From: Colwellia sp. M166
GTDB taxonomy: Bacteria > Pseudomonadota > Gammaproteobacteria > Enterobacterales > Alteromonadaceae
Direction of reading: 5' to 3'
NCBI RefSeq assembly: GCF_024585285.1
Contig: NZ_CP040755.1
Location: forward strand, 3,410,001-3,474,000
DNA: 64,000 bases
Shown here: piece by piece, positions 10,045 to 21,035 of the stretch
Layout of the letters: each line of letters opens with the position of its first letter
How positions within the stretch are numbered: the stretch's first letter is position 1
Position numbers and translations under genes: made by a program
Notes under the pieces: generated by a model
Seen by the model: the letters and a program-made list of their open reading frames with translations, nothing else
Databases searched by the model: none
Told to the model about the DNA's origin: nothing

Positions 10045-12063
10045 TTAAAGTTTAAACTCTTGTACTGACTGTTGTAGTTCATCAGCTAAGCGCGCTACTT
10101 CACTACTTGACTCCGCGGTTTGCTGAGAGCCGGCAGTAGTTTGTTCAGCAATGGCAACAATTGATTCTAGATTTTCACTTATTTCATGAGCTACAGCACT
10201 TTGCTCTTCAGCAGCTGTTGCTATTTGTGAGCTACGATCGTATATGTCATGTACTGCTTCGGTAACTGACTCTAGTGCTTTTTCTGATTCAATGCTTTGC
10301 TCTACACAAGTGGTTGTTTGCTGCTTGCCGGTATCCATCACAGAAACCGCTTCTTCAGCACCGGCTTGTAGTACTTCAATCATATTTTGAATTTCTTGGG
10401 TCGATTCTTGCGTTCTGCTTGCCAGTGTTCTTACTTCGTCAGCAACAACAGCGAAGCCTCGGCCATGCTCACCTGCACGTGCTGCTTCAATAGCTGCGTT
10501 TAGTGCTAATAAGTTAGTTTGGTCAGCAATACTTCTAATAACATCTAAAATGCCACCAATTGACGCACTATCACTTTGAAGCTTATTAATCACTTGTGAT
10601 GCCGACTCTACTTCATTGGCGAGTAATCTAATGGTGCTTAAGTTGTTTTTTGAGATGATTTTAATACGTTCTGCTTCGTCATCAGCTAATTTAATGCCAC
10701 CTAATGCATCATTCACGCTTGATAGTACAGTTTGAGAAGTTTGACTCATTTCTGTTGTTGCAGAGGCTGCCTGTTCAACCTGGTTGCGTTGTTCTTCTAT
10801 CGCGCTGGTGCTTTGCGCTGTTACAGACGACATTTGTTCTGCGGCTGTAGCTAACTGAATTGAACGGCTGACAATACCTTGAATTAAACTTCTCAGACTA
10901 TCAATCAATAAATTACAATTACGCGAAAGTTGGGCAAATTCATCATTACCACTTTCATCTAATTTTCGAGATAAATCGCCAGAAGCAACAACATTTAGCA
11001 TCTCATTCACGCGGCGTAATGGGCGTGTAATACTGGTTAATGTGATCCAAGCAATAATTATCGCTAATACAATAGATACTAAGGTAATAAAAAAGGTGTT
11101 ACGTGTGCCGTCAGAGACTGACTCTTTCACTAAAATACCGGTTGTGATCGCTGTGCTATTGGCGAGATTAACCTGCTTTTCGAGGATAGCATTGGCGCTA
11201 CTGATACCATTCTCAGCTAATGCTAAACTCGCGGTTGCTGCAGCAATCGCATTGAGTTGGTTATTTTTATTGGTAAATATTTTTTCATTGCCTGTGATGT
11301 AATTCTGCAATGCTGAAAAACTATCCATAAGTTCGTCAGCAATGTCAGCCACACCCTGGGTGTTTAACTCACTCACAACATCATTAATTGATTTTTCAAT
11401 ATCATTAAATGAATTTTCGATTTCACTCGTGACTAACTCAGCTGATTGCTGGTCACTAATTTCACGGTATTCAAACGATGAGCTGACCATACTATTTAGT
11501 AACGTTTCTAAACGTTCAGCTAGACTTACTGCACGTTGTAGCTTTGTGTCAGCAAGTCTATGATCGGCAAGATCTAATAAAATAGTAGCAGTATCGTCGG
11601 CTTTCTCTTCAATAAAATCTATTTTTTCAATCAGTTCAAGATGTTGCTCTATGGCAAACTTACGACTATTAATAACACTGTCAATTTCACTTTCTAAACT
11701 TTCATAAACAGGGTCAACTTTGCGTAAGTTAGCGATTAAGCTTGCTTCGTCTTGCACTAGGCTTTTGAGCTTTTTTAGTTGGGCTCTGAAATCACTTTTA
11801 CTCGCGTCAAAAGCTGTTTGGTTCTGTGCAAGTGGTGCTAGCGCCGTTTGGTAATAAGCGCGAAGTGTTAAGTTGCCAATACCGGTTAGATCGTTAGCTA
11901 GCTTGTTACTACCTTTTAATGTTGGTATTGCAAGCTCGTTTTGCTGTTTTGTAGCATCGCCAATAGTATTTAAACTATTCCATGATATTGCGCTGGTTAC
12001 AAAGAGTAAAAGTGAAATAATGGTAAAGCCACCAATTATTTTCATTGCTACTGTTAATTTCAT
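10045..12063 (-). CDS. Methyl-accepting chemotaxis protein
   Basis: This is a transmembrane chemoreceptor that signals through CheA/CheW. The start at 12063 follows a GGTGGGA ribosome-binding site; a TTG at 12075 would place that site inside the gene. It has a first membrane helix at about residues 8-29 and a long helical periplasmic sensor (residues about 30-310). A second membrane helix around 315-340, a HAMP domain and the signalling domain follow. The signalling tip contains [20 protein letters not shown]. The ligand is unknown. It is a lone gene, not part of a che cluster. Confidence 0.92.
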   Translation of the reverse strand: MKLTVAMKIIGGFTIISLLLFVTSAISWNSLNTIGDATKQQNELAIPTLKGSNKLANDLTGIGNLTLRAYYQTALAPLAQNQTAFDASKSDFRAQLKKLKSLVQDEASLIANLRKVDPVYESLESEIDSVINSRKFAIEQHLELIEKIDFIEEKADDTATILLDLADHRLADTKLQRAVSLAERLETLLNSMVSSSFEYREISDQQSAELVTSEIENSFNDIEKSINDVVSELNTQGVADIADELMDSFSALQNYITGNEKIFTNKNNQLNAIAAATASLALAENGISSANAILEKQVNLANSTAITTGILVKESVSDGTRNTFFITLVSIVLAIIIAWITLTSITRPLRRVNEMLNVVASGDLSRKLDESGNDEFAQLSRNCNLLIDSLRSLIQGIVSRSIQLATAAEQMSSVTAQSTSAIEEQRNQVEQAASATTEMSQTSQTVLSSVNDALGGIKLADDEAERIKIISKNNLSTIRLLANEVESASQVINKLQSDSASIGGILDVIRSIADQTNLLALNAAIEAARAGEHGRGFAVVADEVRTLASRTQESTQEIQNMIEVLQAGAEEAVSVMDTGKQQTTTCVEQSIESEKALESVTEAVHDIYDRSSQIATAAEEQSAVAHEISENLESIVAIAEQTTAGSQQTAESSSEVARLADELQQSVQEFKL

Positions 12064-12229
12064 AGATCCCACCAATATATAAATTAAATCATTTGTTGAT
12101 TACGAGATTAATAATAACTTTTATTATTAATGCGGGTAATCATTAATTATTATCAGACTACAAAGGAATGTAAATAAGTCTTGTGGCTAGTATAACAAGC
12201 TGACTCACTTTTGAAACCAAAGTCATACC

Positions 12230-13048
12230 TTATCTTAACTTTTTATGTGACTGTTCAGTAAATAACTTTTTATCATGCCACCTTAGTATGGTCAAATGTT
12301 GCCCCCAAACGCAACCGGTATCAAGTGCATATATGTTTTTAGGCTGACAGCAGCCCATTAATGCCGCCCAGTGACCAAATACCCACTGAGTATTTTCGTT
12401 AATATGTCTAAACTCAAACCAAGGGGATAGTGTTTTAGGGGCGTTACTTGGACTCTCTTTACAGCTAAAGTCCAAACTTCCATCAGCGTAGCAATAACGC
12501 ATACGGGTTAAGGAATTTATTGTAAACCTAAAACGACTAATATCGTCGTCGGCATTTTGCCAATCTATTGGTTGCTCACCATACATTTGGCTCAACCAAT
12601 GTTTTGCTTCTGAAGACCTTAAATGTTGTTGCGCTATCTCCGCTTGTAATAATGCCTGATTAGGCGTCCATTGCGGGGAAAGTCCAGCATGACTCATATA
12701 AGTTTCTTCATCTGGTAATTTTTGAATTAGTGGTTGTTGGATTAACCAAGTCATTAAAGAGGTCAAATCAGGAGCGGATAATAATGCCGATAGTTTGTCC
12801 TGTTTTTTAACTTTTTTGATACCGTAATAAACGGCGAGTAGGTGTAAGTCGTGATTACCGAGCACGACTTTTGCACTCTTACCTAAGGATTTAATAAAAC
12901 GTAAGGTTTCAAGAGAATTAGGCCCCCTAGCGACTAAGTCGCCAGCGACATAAAGTTGATCATTTTGACGAGAAAAAGCAACTTGAGTTAATAGCGCCTT
13001 TAATTCGCTATAGCAGCCTTGTATGTCACCGACGAAATAAATAGCCAT
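12230..13048 (-). CDS. apaH: Diadenosine tetraphosphatase (symmetrical)
   Basis: ApaH cleaves Ap4A symmetrically to two ADP, and acts on Np4-type caps of RNA. The metallophosphatase motifs are all present: GDIQGCYSEL at the N terminus, GDLVARGPNS, and LGNHDLHLL. The length of 272 residues fits. It is the last gene of the minus-strand run lptD-surA-pdxA-rsmA-apaG-apaH and begins nine bases after apaG. Confidence 0.95.
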   Translation of the reverse strand: MAIYFVGDIQGCYSELKALLTQVAFSRQNDQLYVAGDLVARGPNSLETLRFIKSLGKSAKVVLGNHDLHLLAVYYGIKKVKKQDKLSALLSAPDLTSLMTWLIQQPLIQKLPDEETYMSHAGLSPQWTPNQALLQAEIAQQHLRSSEAKHWLSQMYGEQPIDWQNADDDISRFRFTINSLTRMRYCYADGSLDFSCKESPSNAPKTLSPWFEFRHINENTQWVFGHWAALMGCCQPKNIYALDTGCVWGQHLTILRWHDKKLFTEQSHKKLR

Positions 13049-13057
13049 AAATGCTCG

Positions 13058-13450
13058 TTAATTTAATACGTTGGGTTTTACTAAACGAAATACAGGTATA
13101 TCAATGTTAACTATTTCCCCCGAGCTTACTTGCATTTGGTAATGGCCCTGCATATAGCCTAAAGGTGATTTTAACAGGCAGCCACTGCTATAAGTAAAGC
13201 TCTCGCCGGCTTTAATAAAAGGCTGTTGACCAATAACCCCTTCACCTGATACTTCACTGGTATCACCATTTGCATCGGTAATGAGCCAGTATCGGTTTAA
13301 AAGTTGTACCGTTTTAACACTATTATTGCTAATAGTGATGGTGTAACTAAAAACAAATTGTTGCTCGGCATCGACCGACTGCTGAGCAATGTATTGACTG
13401 GCAACTAGTACTAAAACTTCCGATGCCAACAGGCTACCTTCATCACTCAT
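13058..13450 (-). CDS. apaG: ApaG protein
   Basis: ApaG has a fibronectin-III-like fold and usually accompanies apaH; its molecular role is not settled. Conserved segments include [34 protein letters not shown] and [12 protein letters not shown]. The ATG at 13450 overlaps the end of rsmA and gives 130 residues, near the usual size. A TTG 30 bases upstream would add ten residues and is less likely. Confidence 0.92.
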   Translation of the reverse strand: MSDEGSLLASEVLVLVASQYIAQQSVDAEQQFVFSYTITISNNSVKTVQLLNRYWLITDANGDTSEVSGEGVIGQQPFIKAGESFTYSSGCLLKSPLGYMQGHYQMQVSSGEIVNIDIPVFRLVKPNVLN

Positions 13451-14264
13451 CGTTAGCTTCAATTGGGTTGTCGGTGACAAAGTTGGCTAGCATAACAAAG
13501 TCTGCTAGTGCTAAGTTTTCAGGACGAAGCCCAGGATCTATACCTAACGCTGTTAACTGTTCAGCCGAAATTAGCTTTTTAAAGCTATTACGGATAGTTT
13601 TTCGGCGTTGATTAAATGCGGCTAAACAGACCTTGTTTAATGAATTGATGTCTTTAACTGGGTTTTTGATGGTTTTATGTGGTATCAATCGAACAATTGC
13701 CGAGTCAACTTTAGGAGCAGGCTTAAAAGCTTCGGGCCCTATTTCCATGACAGGAATAACCTGACACTGGTATTGGGTCATGATTGATAAGCGGCCATAA
13801 GCCTTACAGTTCTCACCTGATGCCATACGCTGAACAACTTCTTTTTGCAGCATAAAGTGCATATCTCTAACTTTGTCTTTAAAAGTCAGTAAATGAAAGA
13901 TAAGTGGTGTTGAAATGTTATAAGGTAAATTGCCAAAAATACGTAACGGTTTTTCATCGCTGGCTAATTGTCCAAAATCAAATTTTAACGCATCTTCTTC
14001 ATAAATGGTTAATTTAGGCGCTAAAAATGGATGATGACGCAATCTGTGCGCTAAATCTCTATCTAGCTCTACTACGCTCAGTTGACCAGCACGTTCGACT
14101 ACAGGCTCAGTAAGTGCACCTAAGCCAGGACCAATTTCAATTAAGTTTTCATTGGGCTCTGGATTGATAGCGTCAACAATATTGCTAATAATGGCATCAT
14201 TATGCAAGAAGTTCTGTCCAAAACGCTTTTTAGCTTGATGGCCTAAATGGGAGTTTTTACTCAT
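13443..14264 (-). CDS. rsmA: 16S rRNA (adenine1518-N6/adenine1519-N6)-dimethyltransferase
   Basis: RsmA (KsgA) dimethylates two adjacent adenines in helix 45 of 16S rRNA late in 30S assembly. The SAM-binding motif is [14 protein letters not shown] and the catalytic NLPYNIST motif is intact. The start gives [20 protein letters not shown], where KRFGQNFL is the family signature. Loss of this enzyme typically causes kasugamycin resistance. Its end overlaps apaG by eight bases. Confidence 0.96.
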   Translation of the reverse strand: MSKNSHLGHQAKKRFGQNFLHNDAIISNIVDAINPEPNENLIEIGPGLGALTEPVVERAGQLSVVELDRDLAHRLRHHPFLAPKLTIYEEDALKFDFGQLASDEKPLRIFGNLPYNISTPLIFHLLTFKDKVRDMHFMLQKEVVQRMASGENCKAYGRLSIMTQYQCQVIPVMEIGPEAFKPAPKVDSAIVRLIPHKTIKNPVKDINSLNKVCLAAFNQRRKTIRNSFKKLISAEQLTALGIDPGLRPENLALADFVMLANFVTDNPIEANDE

Positions 14265-14281
14265 AGTTTTTATTGCTCGAA

Positions 14282-15271
14282 TTAATCTTGTACTTGATTG
14301 TTAGCTAATGTTATTGCAGCGTTTATGGCTTCATTAAAACTACCAACATCAGCTTTATCAGTACCGGCTAAGTCTAAGGCGGTACCATGATCAACTGATG
14401 TTCTAATAAAGGGGAGTCCTAACGTAATGTTTACTGAAGCGCCAAAACCTTTGAATTTAAGTACGGGTAAACCCTGATCATGAAACATACTTAAAATAGC
14501 ATCGGCATCATTAAGATATTTTGCTTGAAAAATGGTATCGGCAGGCAGAGGGCCAATAAGGTTCATACCTTCTGCACGTAACTCGTTTAAAGCAGGGATC
14601 ATAACATCAATCTCTTCTCGCCCTAAATGCCCGTCTTCACCCGCATGAGGATTGATACCACAAACATAAATTTTAGGCTTAGGTATACCAAACTTATTAA
14701 TTAAATCTTGGTTTAATATTCGAGTTACTTTTTGTAGGCGCTCATGGGTGATAGCTTTAGAAACATAGGCTAAAGGAATATGCGTTGTGACTAACGCCAC
14801 TCTTAAGCCTTCTGTTGCTAACATCATAACAACGTCAGAGCAATTGGCTTGATTAGCGAAGTACTCGGTATGACCACTAAATGCGATGCCGGCTTGGTTT
14901 ATTAAACCTTTATGAACGGGGCCCGTGACAACTGCATCAAACTCACCAGAAATGTTTTTTTCACTAGCAATACGTAAAGTTTCAACCACATAGTGGCCAT
15001 TGTTAGCGTTAAGAACACCCGGTTCGCAAGTATCTTCTAAAGCTACAGGCAAAACAATTAACGTACCTGCTTGATGTGCGGTAACTTCATCATCGGGATT
15101 GTATAATTTAATGTTAAGCGGCAAATTTAATCGTTTCGCTCTTTCACTTAGCAGCTCTGGAGAGGCAACAGCAACAATTTGCGTAGGCCAATCCTGTTGA
15201 GCTATTTGTATCATCAAATCAGGGCCGACGCCTGCAGGCTCACCTGGTGTTATAGCAATTCTTGTTAACAC
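14282..15271 (-). CDS. pdxA: 4-hydroxythreonine-4-phosphate dehydrogenase
   Basis: PdxA oxidises 4-phosphohydroxy-L-threonine in the DXP-dependent pathway to pyridoxal phosphate. The metal-binding histidines lie in TGPVHKG, SGHTEYF and MFHDQG. The start is GTG at 15271 ([16 protein letters not shown]), sharing one base with the TAG stop of surA. This arrangement suggests translational coupling. The length of 329 residues is standard. Confidence 0.95.
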   Translation of the reverse strand: MLTRIAITPGEPAGVGPDLMIQIAQQDWPTQIVAVASPELLSERAKRLNLPLNIKLYNPDDEVTAHQAGTLIVLPVALEDTCEPGVLNANNGHYVVETLRIASEKNISGEFDAVVTGPVHKGLINQAGIAFSGHTEYFANQANCSDVVMMLATEGLRVALVTTHIPLAYVSKAITHERLQKVTRILNQDLINKFGIPKPKIYVCGINPHAGEDGHLGREEIDVMIPALNELRAEGMNLIGPLPADTIFQAKYLNDADAILSMFHDQGLPVLKFKGFGASVNITLGLPFIRTSVDHGTALDLAGTDKADVGSFNEAINAAITLANNQVQD

Positions 15272-16572
15272 TATTTCTGTTCCGTATCGATTATTTCTAT
15301 ATAGGCTTCATCACGCATTTCTTTGATCCAGCGTGCGCCTTCCATACTAAATTTTCGATTATAAAGTAGTTGATAAACACGGTTTTCATTCATTTGCTCA
15401 GTAGCATCTAATGTTCTTCGACCGGTTAGTTTAGCAATGTGCCAACCATAAGATGAACGAAATGGTTTATGAATTTCATCAATATCTAAACTGGCTAACG
15501 CATCAGAAAATGCAGCTTCATATTTACTTGGATCTGACCAGCCTAAATCACCACCACGTACTGATGTCGGGCCTTCTGAATACTCTTTGGCAAGTTCAGC
15601 AAAGTCAGCTTCACCGGCATTAAGCTTTTCAACGAAACCTGCTAATAATGCTTTGGCTTTCGCTTCACTTAAAATAATCGAGGGCTTAATTAAGATGTGA
15701 CTGGCTTTAACTTCTTCAACTTCTACGGTCTGACGGCCACGAACATCAACTAACTTTACAATACTAAAGCCTAGCCCGGTACGAATAGGGCCGAAAATAC
15801 TGCCTTTTTCTTGTCCATCAACTAACTCAGAGAATAATGTTGGCATTTCATTAATGCTTTTCCAGCCTAAGTCACCACCTTCAAGTGCATTAGCGCCACC
15901 TGATGAGGTCATAGCAATATTGGTAAAGTCACTACCACTATTTAATAGTTCTAGTACTTTCTCAGCGCGGGTTTTAGCGGCACTAATATCGCTTTGTTTA
16001 GGGTTACTAGGAAATTCAATTAAAATATGGCCTAAACGATATTCAATGTCAGCATTGGTTTGTTCTTTCATGACTGACAGTAAGTTTGCTATTTCTTGCG
16101 GAGAAATGTAAATGCGACGGCGCAAACTAGCACGACGAACTTCACCTGAAATTAATTCATTACGAATGTTTTCACGGTATTTTTCATAATCTAGGCCATC
16201 AGAGACCAGCATTTGACGAAATTCCTCAAGTGATTGCTTACTGTCCTTTGCCATATTCGCCAGGGTTTCATCAAGCTGAGCGTCACTAATTTGAATCCCC
16301 ATACGTTCGCCAAGTTGTAAAATGATAGCATCATTAATTAACTTCTCGGTTACTTGGGTACGTAAGGCAGTATCTGATGGTAAAGTTTGGTTGTTTTTTT
16401 TCGCTTGTACGGTAACTGAGTGGATGAGATCTTGTATTTCAGATTTTAATACCACACCACTATTAACAACGACGGCTACTCGGTCTAGTTCAACTTCAGC
16501 GGCAAACGCTTGGGTAAGAGAACTAAAAATAAACACCGAGCCAAGAAGTAATAATTTCAATGAATTTTTCAT
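15271..16572 (-). CDS. surA: Periplasmic chaperone/peptidyl-prolyl isomerase SurA
   Basis: SurA escorts outer-membrane proteins, including LptD, through the periplasm. The start at 16572 gives a signal peptide ([19 protein letters not shown] then TQAFA). A further upstream start would bury that signal. After the N-terminal chaperone domain come two parvulin domains. The first is near residues 175-275, starting [13 protein letters not shown]. The second is near 285-385, starting [15 protein letters not shown]-terminal helix follows. The length of 433 residues fits the family. It sits 19 bases after lptD, its main client. Confidence 0.95.
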   Translation of the reverse strand: MKNSLKLLLLGSVFIFSSLTQAFAAEVELDRVAVVVNSGVVLKSEIQDLIHSVTVQAKKNNQTLPSDTALRTQVTEKLINDAIILQLGERMGIQISDAQLDETLANMAKDSKQSLEEFRQMLVSDGLDYEKYRENIRNELISGEVRRASLRRRIYISPQEIANLLSVMKEQTNADIEYRLGHILIEFPSNPKQSDISAAKTRAEKVLELLNSGSDFTNIAMTSSGGANALEGGDLGWKSINEMPTLFSELVDGQEKGSIFGPIRTGLGFSIVKLVDVRGRQTVEVEEVKASHILIKPSIILSEAKAKALLAGFVEKLNAGEADFAELAKEYSEGPTSVRGGDLGWSDPSKYEAAFSDALASLDIDEIHKPFRSSYGWHIAKLTGRRTLDATEQMNENRVYQLLYNRKFSMEGARWIKEMRDEAYIEIIDTEQK

Positions 16573-16591
16573 GTAACGTAAATTTCTTTTA

Positions 16592-18871
16592 TTAGTTATT
16601 GAGGAAGTAAGGGCGTTTATAGCCAAATATACTTGAATTAAACATATCTCCAACACTGTTGGACGATTTATTGCTATTTATACCATTATATACAAATTGA
16701 ATGTTAAAACTGCTATCAAATGCATCTCGATTTTCATTTATGTTACCCGCATCGTCAATCTTTGAATTAATATTGCGATGATAAGTAAAGCGAATTCCCC
16801 AACAACAACTACTATATTCAAGGCCCGCGTAACTTTCGATACTACGTTTTCCTTTTAGATCTTGGGTAAATCGACCTACAAACTGCCAGCGGTTGGCAAT
16901 TTTAACGCTAGTTGCCAATGACATTTGCTCTAATGACTCTCCTGAGACATCGCGAGCATATCGATGGTTCAATTGAATTGTTTGATTATCAGAAAATAAA
17001 TAATCCAACGATGTTTGACTTTTATTAGTAACGCTTAAATCAGTATTATACTGAATATCAGAACTAAACTGCCAGTTACGACTTAAATGTAGAAAGATAT
17101 CGGCAGCGAGAGCTGACTTATCAACGACTGTATCTTGTTCACTGCTATTAAAGTTACTTTCGTTAAAGTAAACAATACGACCTAAACTGAAGCGCAGTAC
17201 TTCATTGTTTTCTTCGGTTAGTAATCGGCTTGTTACCCCCCAAGATATTTGATTGGCTTGCGCTATACGGTCAATACCACTAAAACGACGGTCACGAAAT
17301 AAACCATTATAGTCATCTTGTAAATTTGTCGTGTCGTAAATACCAATATTATTCTGATCTTTCTCTGGAATATAAAGGTACTGTAATTGTGGTTCTAAGG
17401 TCTGGTTATAGCCTTTATTAAACAAGGTTAGGTTTCGATCAAAATTAACACCGCCATGAAAACGTATTTTAGGTAACGTCCGGCTAACATTCTTTTCTAA
17501 AAGGCTGCCATCGCTAATGTTGTTTTGATGGTAATTGGTTTGAAGCACTTTAACTTCCGAGTTCAAAAACCAAGCAGGACTTGCTATAGGATATAACAGG
17601 CCAGCCTCTACATGGTATCTTTGTGCGGTCGGTTGAGTTTCATCGGCGGTGTCAAAGCTTGATAATTCTGAATATATGTCAAGAATACCATCAAAATTAG
17701 CGAGCTTCTGTTGACGGCTTATTTCAATTTGCGGCAAAGTTTTATAACTGTGTTGATGATTACCTAATACTTCGAAATCTTGTAGCTTTAAGGTCGATTG
17801 CCAGTTTTCAGCGAAGTAGGCAATTTCACCGACTTGATATAGATAAGAATCATTAGAGTTAAATTGGCTGCTGCCTAAATCAACGAGGTAGTTGTCATCG
17901 CTGATCGTAGTGTAATCAACGTGGGCTCTAAATCGTTGTGAAAATGTACCAACATGCTGAAAGCGTGCTAAATAGCGAGAGTCATCATTATTGATGAGCT
18001 TCTTATCTTTGTTCAGATACTCAATATCAATTTTCCCAGACTGTAAGCCCTCTAAATATCTAAACTCTGTTATCAGCTGTGTCCCTCTATCTGACATATA
18101 ACGTGGAGTTATTGTCGCATCCATATTTTCCGCTATATTTATATAATAGGGGGTTTCTATTTCTATCCCCGAATTGTTAGAAGAGCTAATTTTGGGGTAT
18201 AAAAAGCCAGATTGTCGGTCGTTACCTATTGGCATTGTTAAATAAGGAACATATAAAACTGGTATATTAAAGAGACTGAAACGAGCGTTGTAAGCTTCTA
18301 ATGACTTTTCATCAGATGAAATATTAATTTCACTCGCTCGCATCTGCCAGTCAGGTACAGGGCCGTAACAAGTAGTAAAACTGGAGTCGATAAAGCTCAG
18401 GGTTTTACCGTTGCCGTTAATATTGATTTTTTCTGCGCTACCATGTCCCGGAGAGTCGCTCAGTTGATATGACGTCGCTGTCAGAGAGGTGGTTTTCTGT
18501 AGTTGGTTAATATTAAGTGAGTCAGCAAAAATATCGATACCTTTATTTTGAAAATGTATATCGCCATCAGCGTTGACCGTTGAGGTTGTGCGATTAATCG
18601 ATAGTTCATCGGCTACAACAGACTTATCTTGGTTTAGTAAGGTTACACCACCAGTAAACGTGGCATATTCACCTTTTTTTATACTTGAGGTCGACGATAA
18701 AATAATAAAGTTGTTATTTGGGGCTCTACCGTTTTTATCGGCAATGTTAGCGTAATTAGGAATTGGACATAGGCTAGCATTATTTGTATTTATTTCAGTG
18801 TTTTTCGCATTGCTGGTAAATGTACAAGGCAACAAGAAGACAAGGGATATTTTGTTTAAGGGAAAACGCAT
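16592..18871 (-). CDS. lptD: LPS-assembly outer-membrane protein LptD
   Basis: LptD forms, with LptE, the outer-membrane translocon that places lipopolysaccharide in the outer leaflet. The 759 residues begin with a signal peptide. A periplasmic OstA-like beta-jellyroll follows (residues about 50-170), then a large beta barrel. Cysteines are present near the N terminus (LCPIPNY, then FTTCYGP) and as a CC pair in YSSCCWGIRF near the end, consistent with the family's disulfide pattern. Downstream surA is its chaperone. Confidence 0.94.
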   Translation of the reverse strand: MRFPLNKISLVFLLPCTFTSNAKNTEINTNNASLCPIPNYANIADKNGRAPNNNFIILSSTSSIKKGEYATFTGGVTLLNQDKSVVADELSINRTTSTVNADGDIHFQNKGIDIFADSLNINQLQKTTSLTATSYQLSDSPGHGSAEKININGNGKTLSFIDSSFTTCYGPVPDWQMRASEINISSDEKSLEAYNARFSLFNIPVLYVPYLTMPIGNDRQSGFLYPKISSSNNSGIEIETPYYINIAENMDATITPRYMSDRGTQLITEFRYLEGLQSGKIDIEYLNKDKKLINNDDSRYLARFQHVGTFSQRFRAHVDYTTISDDNYLVDLGSSQFNSNDSYLYQVGEIAYFAENWQSTLKLQDFEVLGNHQHSYKTLPQIEISRQQKLANFDGILDIYSELSSFDTADETQPTAQRYHVEAGLLYPIASPAWFLNSEVKVLQTNYHQNNISDGSLLEKNVSRTLPKIRFHGGVNFDRNLTLFNKGYNQTLEPQLQYLYIPEKDQNNIGIYDTTNLQDDYNGLFRDRRFSGIDRIAQANQISWGVTSRLLTEENNEVLRFSLGRIVYFNESNFNSSEQDTVVDKSALAADIFLHLSRNWQFSSDIQYNTDLSVTNKSQTSLDYLFSDNQTIQLNHRYARDVSGESLEQMSLATSVKIANRWQFVGRFTQDLKGKRSIESYAGLEYSSCCWGIRFTYHRNINSKIDDAGNINENRDAFDSSFNIQFVYNGINSNKSSNSVGDMFNSSIFGYKRPYFLNN

Positions 18872-19215
18872 TTATGGTCCGGATAATTAACTTTAAAAAA
18901 TACAAAGCCTAGATTCAGAGCGGCATTTTACCGCTAAAGGCAATAATAATATAGCAATTTTCATTAGCCTGCTAATTAGTTATACTGAAATAACTTTAAG
19001 CAGCAAAATATAGCGCCAGTTAAGTTAAAATTACCAATCTATTTAAGTTAAGCAAAATATTTTATCGAAAGTAGATATCGTTGTAATGTTTTTATTGATA
19101 GTAGCCATTAATCATTAAAACAGCCCTATGAAGATAGTCAGTTTTTGACGCGGTATAATTCAGTACTTTTCCATTGCTTGATAATTATAATCTGTATTTG
19201 TAGAGATATCACTCA
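18872..19215. promoter_or_regulatory. Divergent intergenic region between lptD and amgK
   Basis: This AT-rich stretch of 344 bp must hold the promoters of the two divergent operons. A TATAAT at 19154-19159 is a good -10 element for amgK, but the matching -35 is poor. No gene or strong hairpin is seen. Confidence 0.4.
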
Positions 19216-20217
19216 TTGAACAATATAAGAACTAAAGCGTTGCATCAGTGGCTAGTCAGTCATTTTTCAGCAGAAAATATTAGCTTAATACCACTAACGG
19301 GTGACGCGGGTTTTCGACGCTATTTTCGCATTCAATATCAAGGTCAACATTATATTGCTGTTGATGCACCAGTAAATTTATCGAATAACCTTGCTTTTGT
19401 TAATGTGCAAAAAGCTTTGCGGCAAGTGGGTATTAAGGTACCAGAAATTATTGCTGTCGATCTTAAGCAAGGTTTTCTTTGTCTAAGTGACTTTGGTGAC
19501 TGTTTATTGGCAGAAAAGCTTTGTCAGGAAAATATGCATCAATATTACCGTTATGCAATAGCTGAGCTGAACAAAGTGCTTGCCTGTAAAAAAACAATAG
19601 TTGCTAGCCTACCTTTATATGATGAAGGTTTCATTTATACTGAACTCGCTATATTTAATGATTGGTTACTGGAAAAACATTTAGGGGTTTATTTGACTGT
19701 TGATGAAAAAACACGCTTAAACTCGTGTTTTGAACTGTTAGTTGCTGCCATAACCGAGCAACCGAAAGTTTTTATGCATCGAGATTACCACAGTCGAAAT
19801 ATTATGCTGTTAAATGATAAAACACTGGGTATTATTGATTTTCAAGATGCGGTTCAAGGTCCGATAATTTACGATTTAGTTTCACTACTGAGAGATTGTT
19901 ACGTGCGTTGGCCTGATGAATTACTGCTGCCTCTCATCGAAGATTATCGACAACAGGTGCTAAATTATCTACCCAATGAAAAAATTTCGCAAGAAAAGTG
20001 GCAATATTGGTTTGATTTAACCGGCTTGCAACGCCATATAAAAGCCAGTGGTATTTTTGCTCGTTTACATCATAGAGATAATAAGTCTGGATATTTAGCT
20101 GATATTCCACTGACCTTGACCTACATCGCAGATGTTAGCCGTCAGTATGATAAACTTGAGTTTCTTCATGATTTGGTGACGGTTCGTGTTATGCCAGCAC
20201 TGCAAAAATTAAGCTAA
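19216..20217 (+). CDS. amgK: Anomeric MurNAc/GlcNAc kinase
   Basis: AmgK phosphorylates the anomeric carbon of N-acetylmuramate in the cell-wall recycling bypass that avoids de novo UDP-MurNAc synthesis, a route linked to fosfomycin tolerance. The protein has the aminoglycoside-phosphotransferase fold. The catalytic loop is FMHRDYHSRNIMLL and the metal-binding motif is IIDFQDAVQGP. The start codon is TTG at 19216; no ATG is near. The next gene is murU, and the lptD/amgK/murU/djlA neighbourhood is also known from Pseudomonas, which supports the assignment. Confidence 0.87.
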   Translation: MNNIRTKALHQWLVSHFSAENISLIPLTGDAGFRRYFRIQYQGQHYIAVDAPVNLSNNLAFVNVQKALRQVGIKVPEIIAVDLKQGFLCLSDFGDCLLAEKLCQENMHQYYRYAIAELNKVLACKKTIVASLPLYDEGFIYTELAIFNDWLLEKHLGVYLTVDEKTRLNSCFELLVAAITEQPKVFMHRDYHSRNIMLLNDKTLGIIDFQDAVQGPIIYDLVSLLRDCYVRWPDELLLPLIEDYRQQVLNYLPNEKISQEKWQYWFDLTGLQRHIKASGIFARLHHRDNKSGYLADIPLTLTYIADVSRQYDKLEFLHDLVTVRVMPALQKLS

Positions 20218-20286
20218 TGGCTCAAATTTTCGCTATGTTCGCTAGTCGGTTGTTAGTCAGTCATTAGGCGGAGTGGGGGATTTTTC

Positions 20287-21000
20287 ATGAAAGCAATGAT
20301 ATTGGCAGCTGGGCGTGGTGAGCGTATGCGACCATTAACAGATAACTGCCCTAAGCCTTTACTAAAAGTTAAAGGTGTGGCACTTATTGAACATCATATT
20401 AAAAATTTAGTGGCAGCGGGTATAAAAGATATTGTTATCAATCATGCTTGGCTTGGCCAACAATTGGTTGATTATTTGGGCTGTGGTAAACAGCTTTCTG
20501 CAAATATTAGCTACAGTGAAGAAACATTAGCATTGGAAACTGCGGGCGGGATCATTAAAGCTTTACCACTGTTAGCTGAACAAGATGATGAGATATTTTT
20601 GGTCATTAATGGCGATATTTATTGTGATTTTAATTTTACTCATTTACCAATATTATCATCAAAGTATAGTGCGCATTTAATCTTGGTTACTAATCCTGAA
20701 CACAATCTTAATGGCGATTTTCAGCTTGAAAGTGGTGTGCTGGTTAATCCTAAAGGTAATAAGCAAAATACTTATACCTTTAGTGGCATTGCGCTTTATC
20801 GAAAAAGCTTTTTTAAGCAATTTTTTAAACAACATAGTGCAACTAAATACGACAATGTTATGTCACAAGGGGCAGTACAGCCCTTAGCGCCAATGTTAAG
20901 AGCGGCAGCCGACCAGCAACAAGTATCTGCTAGTGTTATGCATTCGGCCTGGACTGATGTTGGTACACCAGAGCGTTTAGCTAAGCTAAATACTATTTAA
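20287..21000 (+). CDS. murU: N-acetylmuramate alpha-1-phosphate uridylyltransferase
   Basis: MurU joins UTP and MurNAc-1-phosphate to make UDP-MurNAc, completing the recycling route begun by AmgK. The nucleotidyltransferase signature AAGRGERMRPLTDNCPKPLL is at the N terminus. The metal-binding aspartate lies in VINGDIYCDF, and a second aspartate lies in WTDVGTPERL near the end. The 237 residues match the family. Confidence 0.9.
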   Translation: MKAMILAAGRGERMRPLTDNCPKPLLKVKGVALIEHHIKNLVAAGIKDIVINHAWLGQQLVDYLGCGKQLSANISYSEETLALETAGGIIKALPLLAEQDDEIFLVINGDIYCDFNFTHLPILSSKYSAHLILVTNPEHNLNGDFQLESGVLVNPKGNKQNTYTFSGIALYRKSFFKQFFKQHSATKYDNVMSQGAVQPLAPMLRAAADQQQVSASVMHSAWTDVGTPERLAKLNTI

Positions 21001-21035
21001 ACAGTTTTACAGTTAATTAATTATCGAGTTTTAAC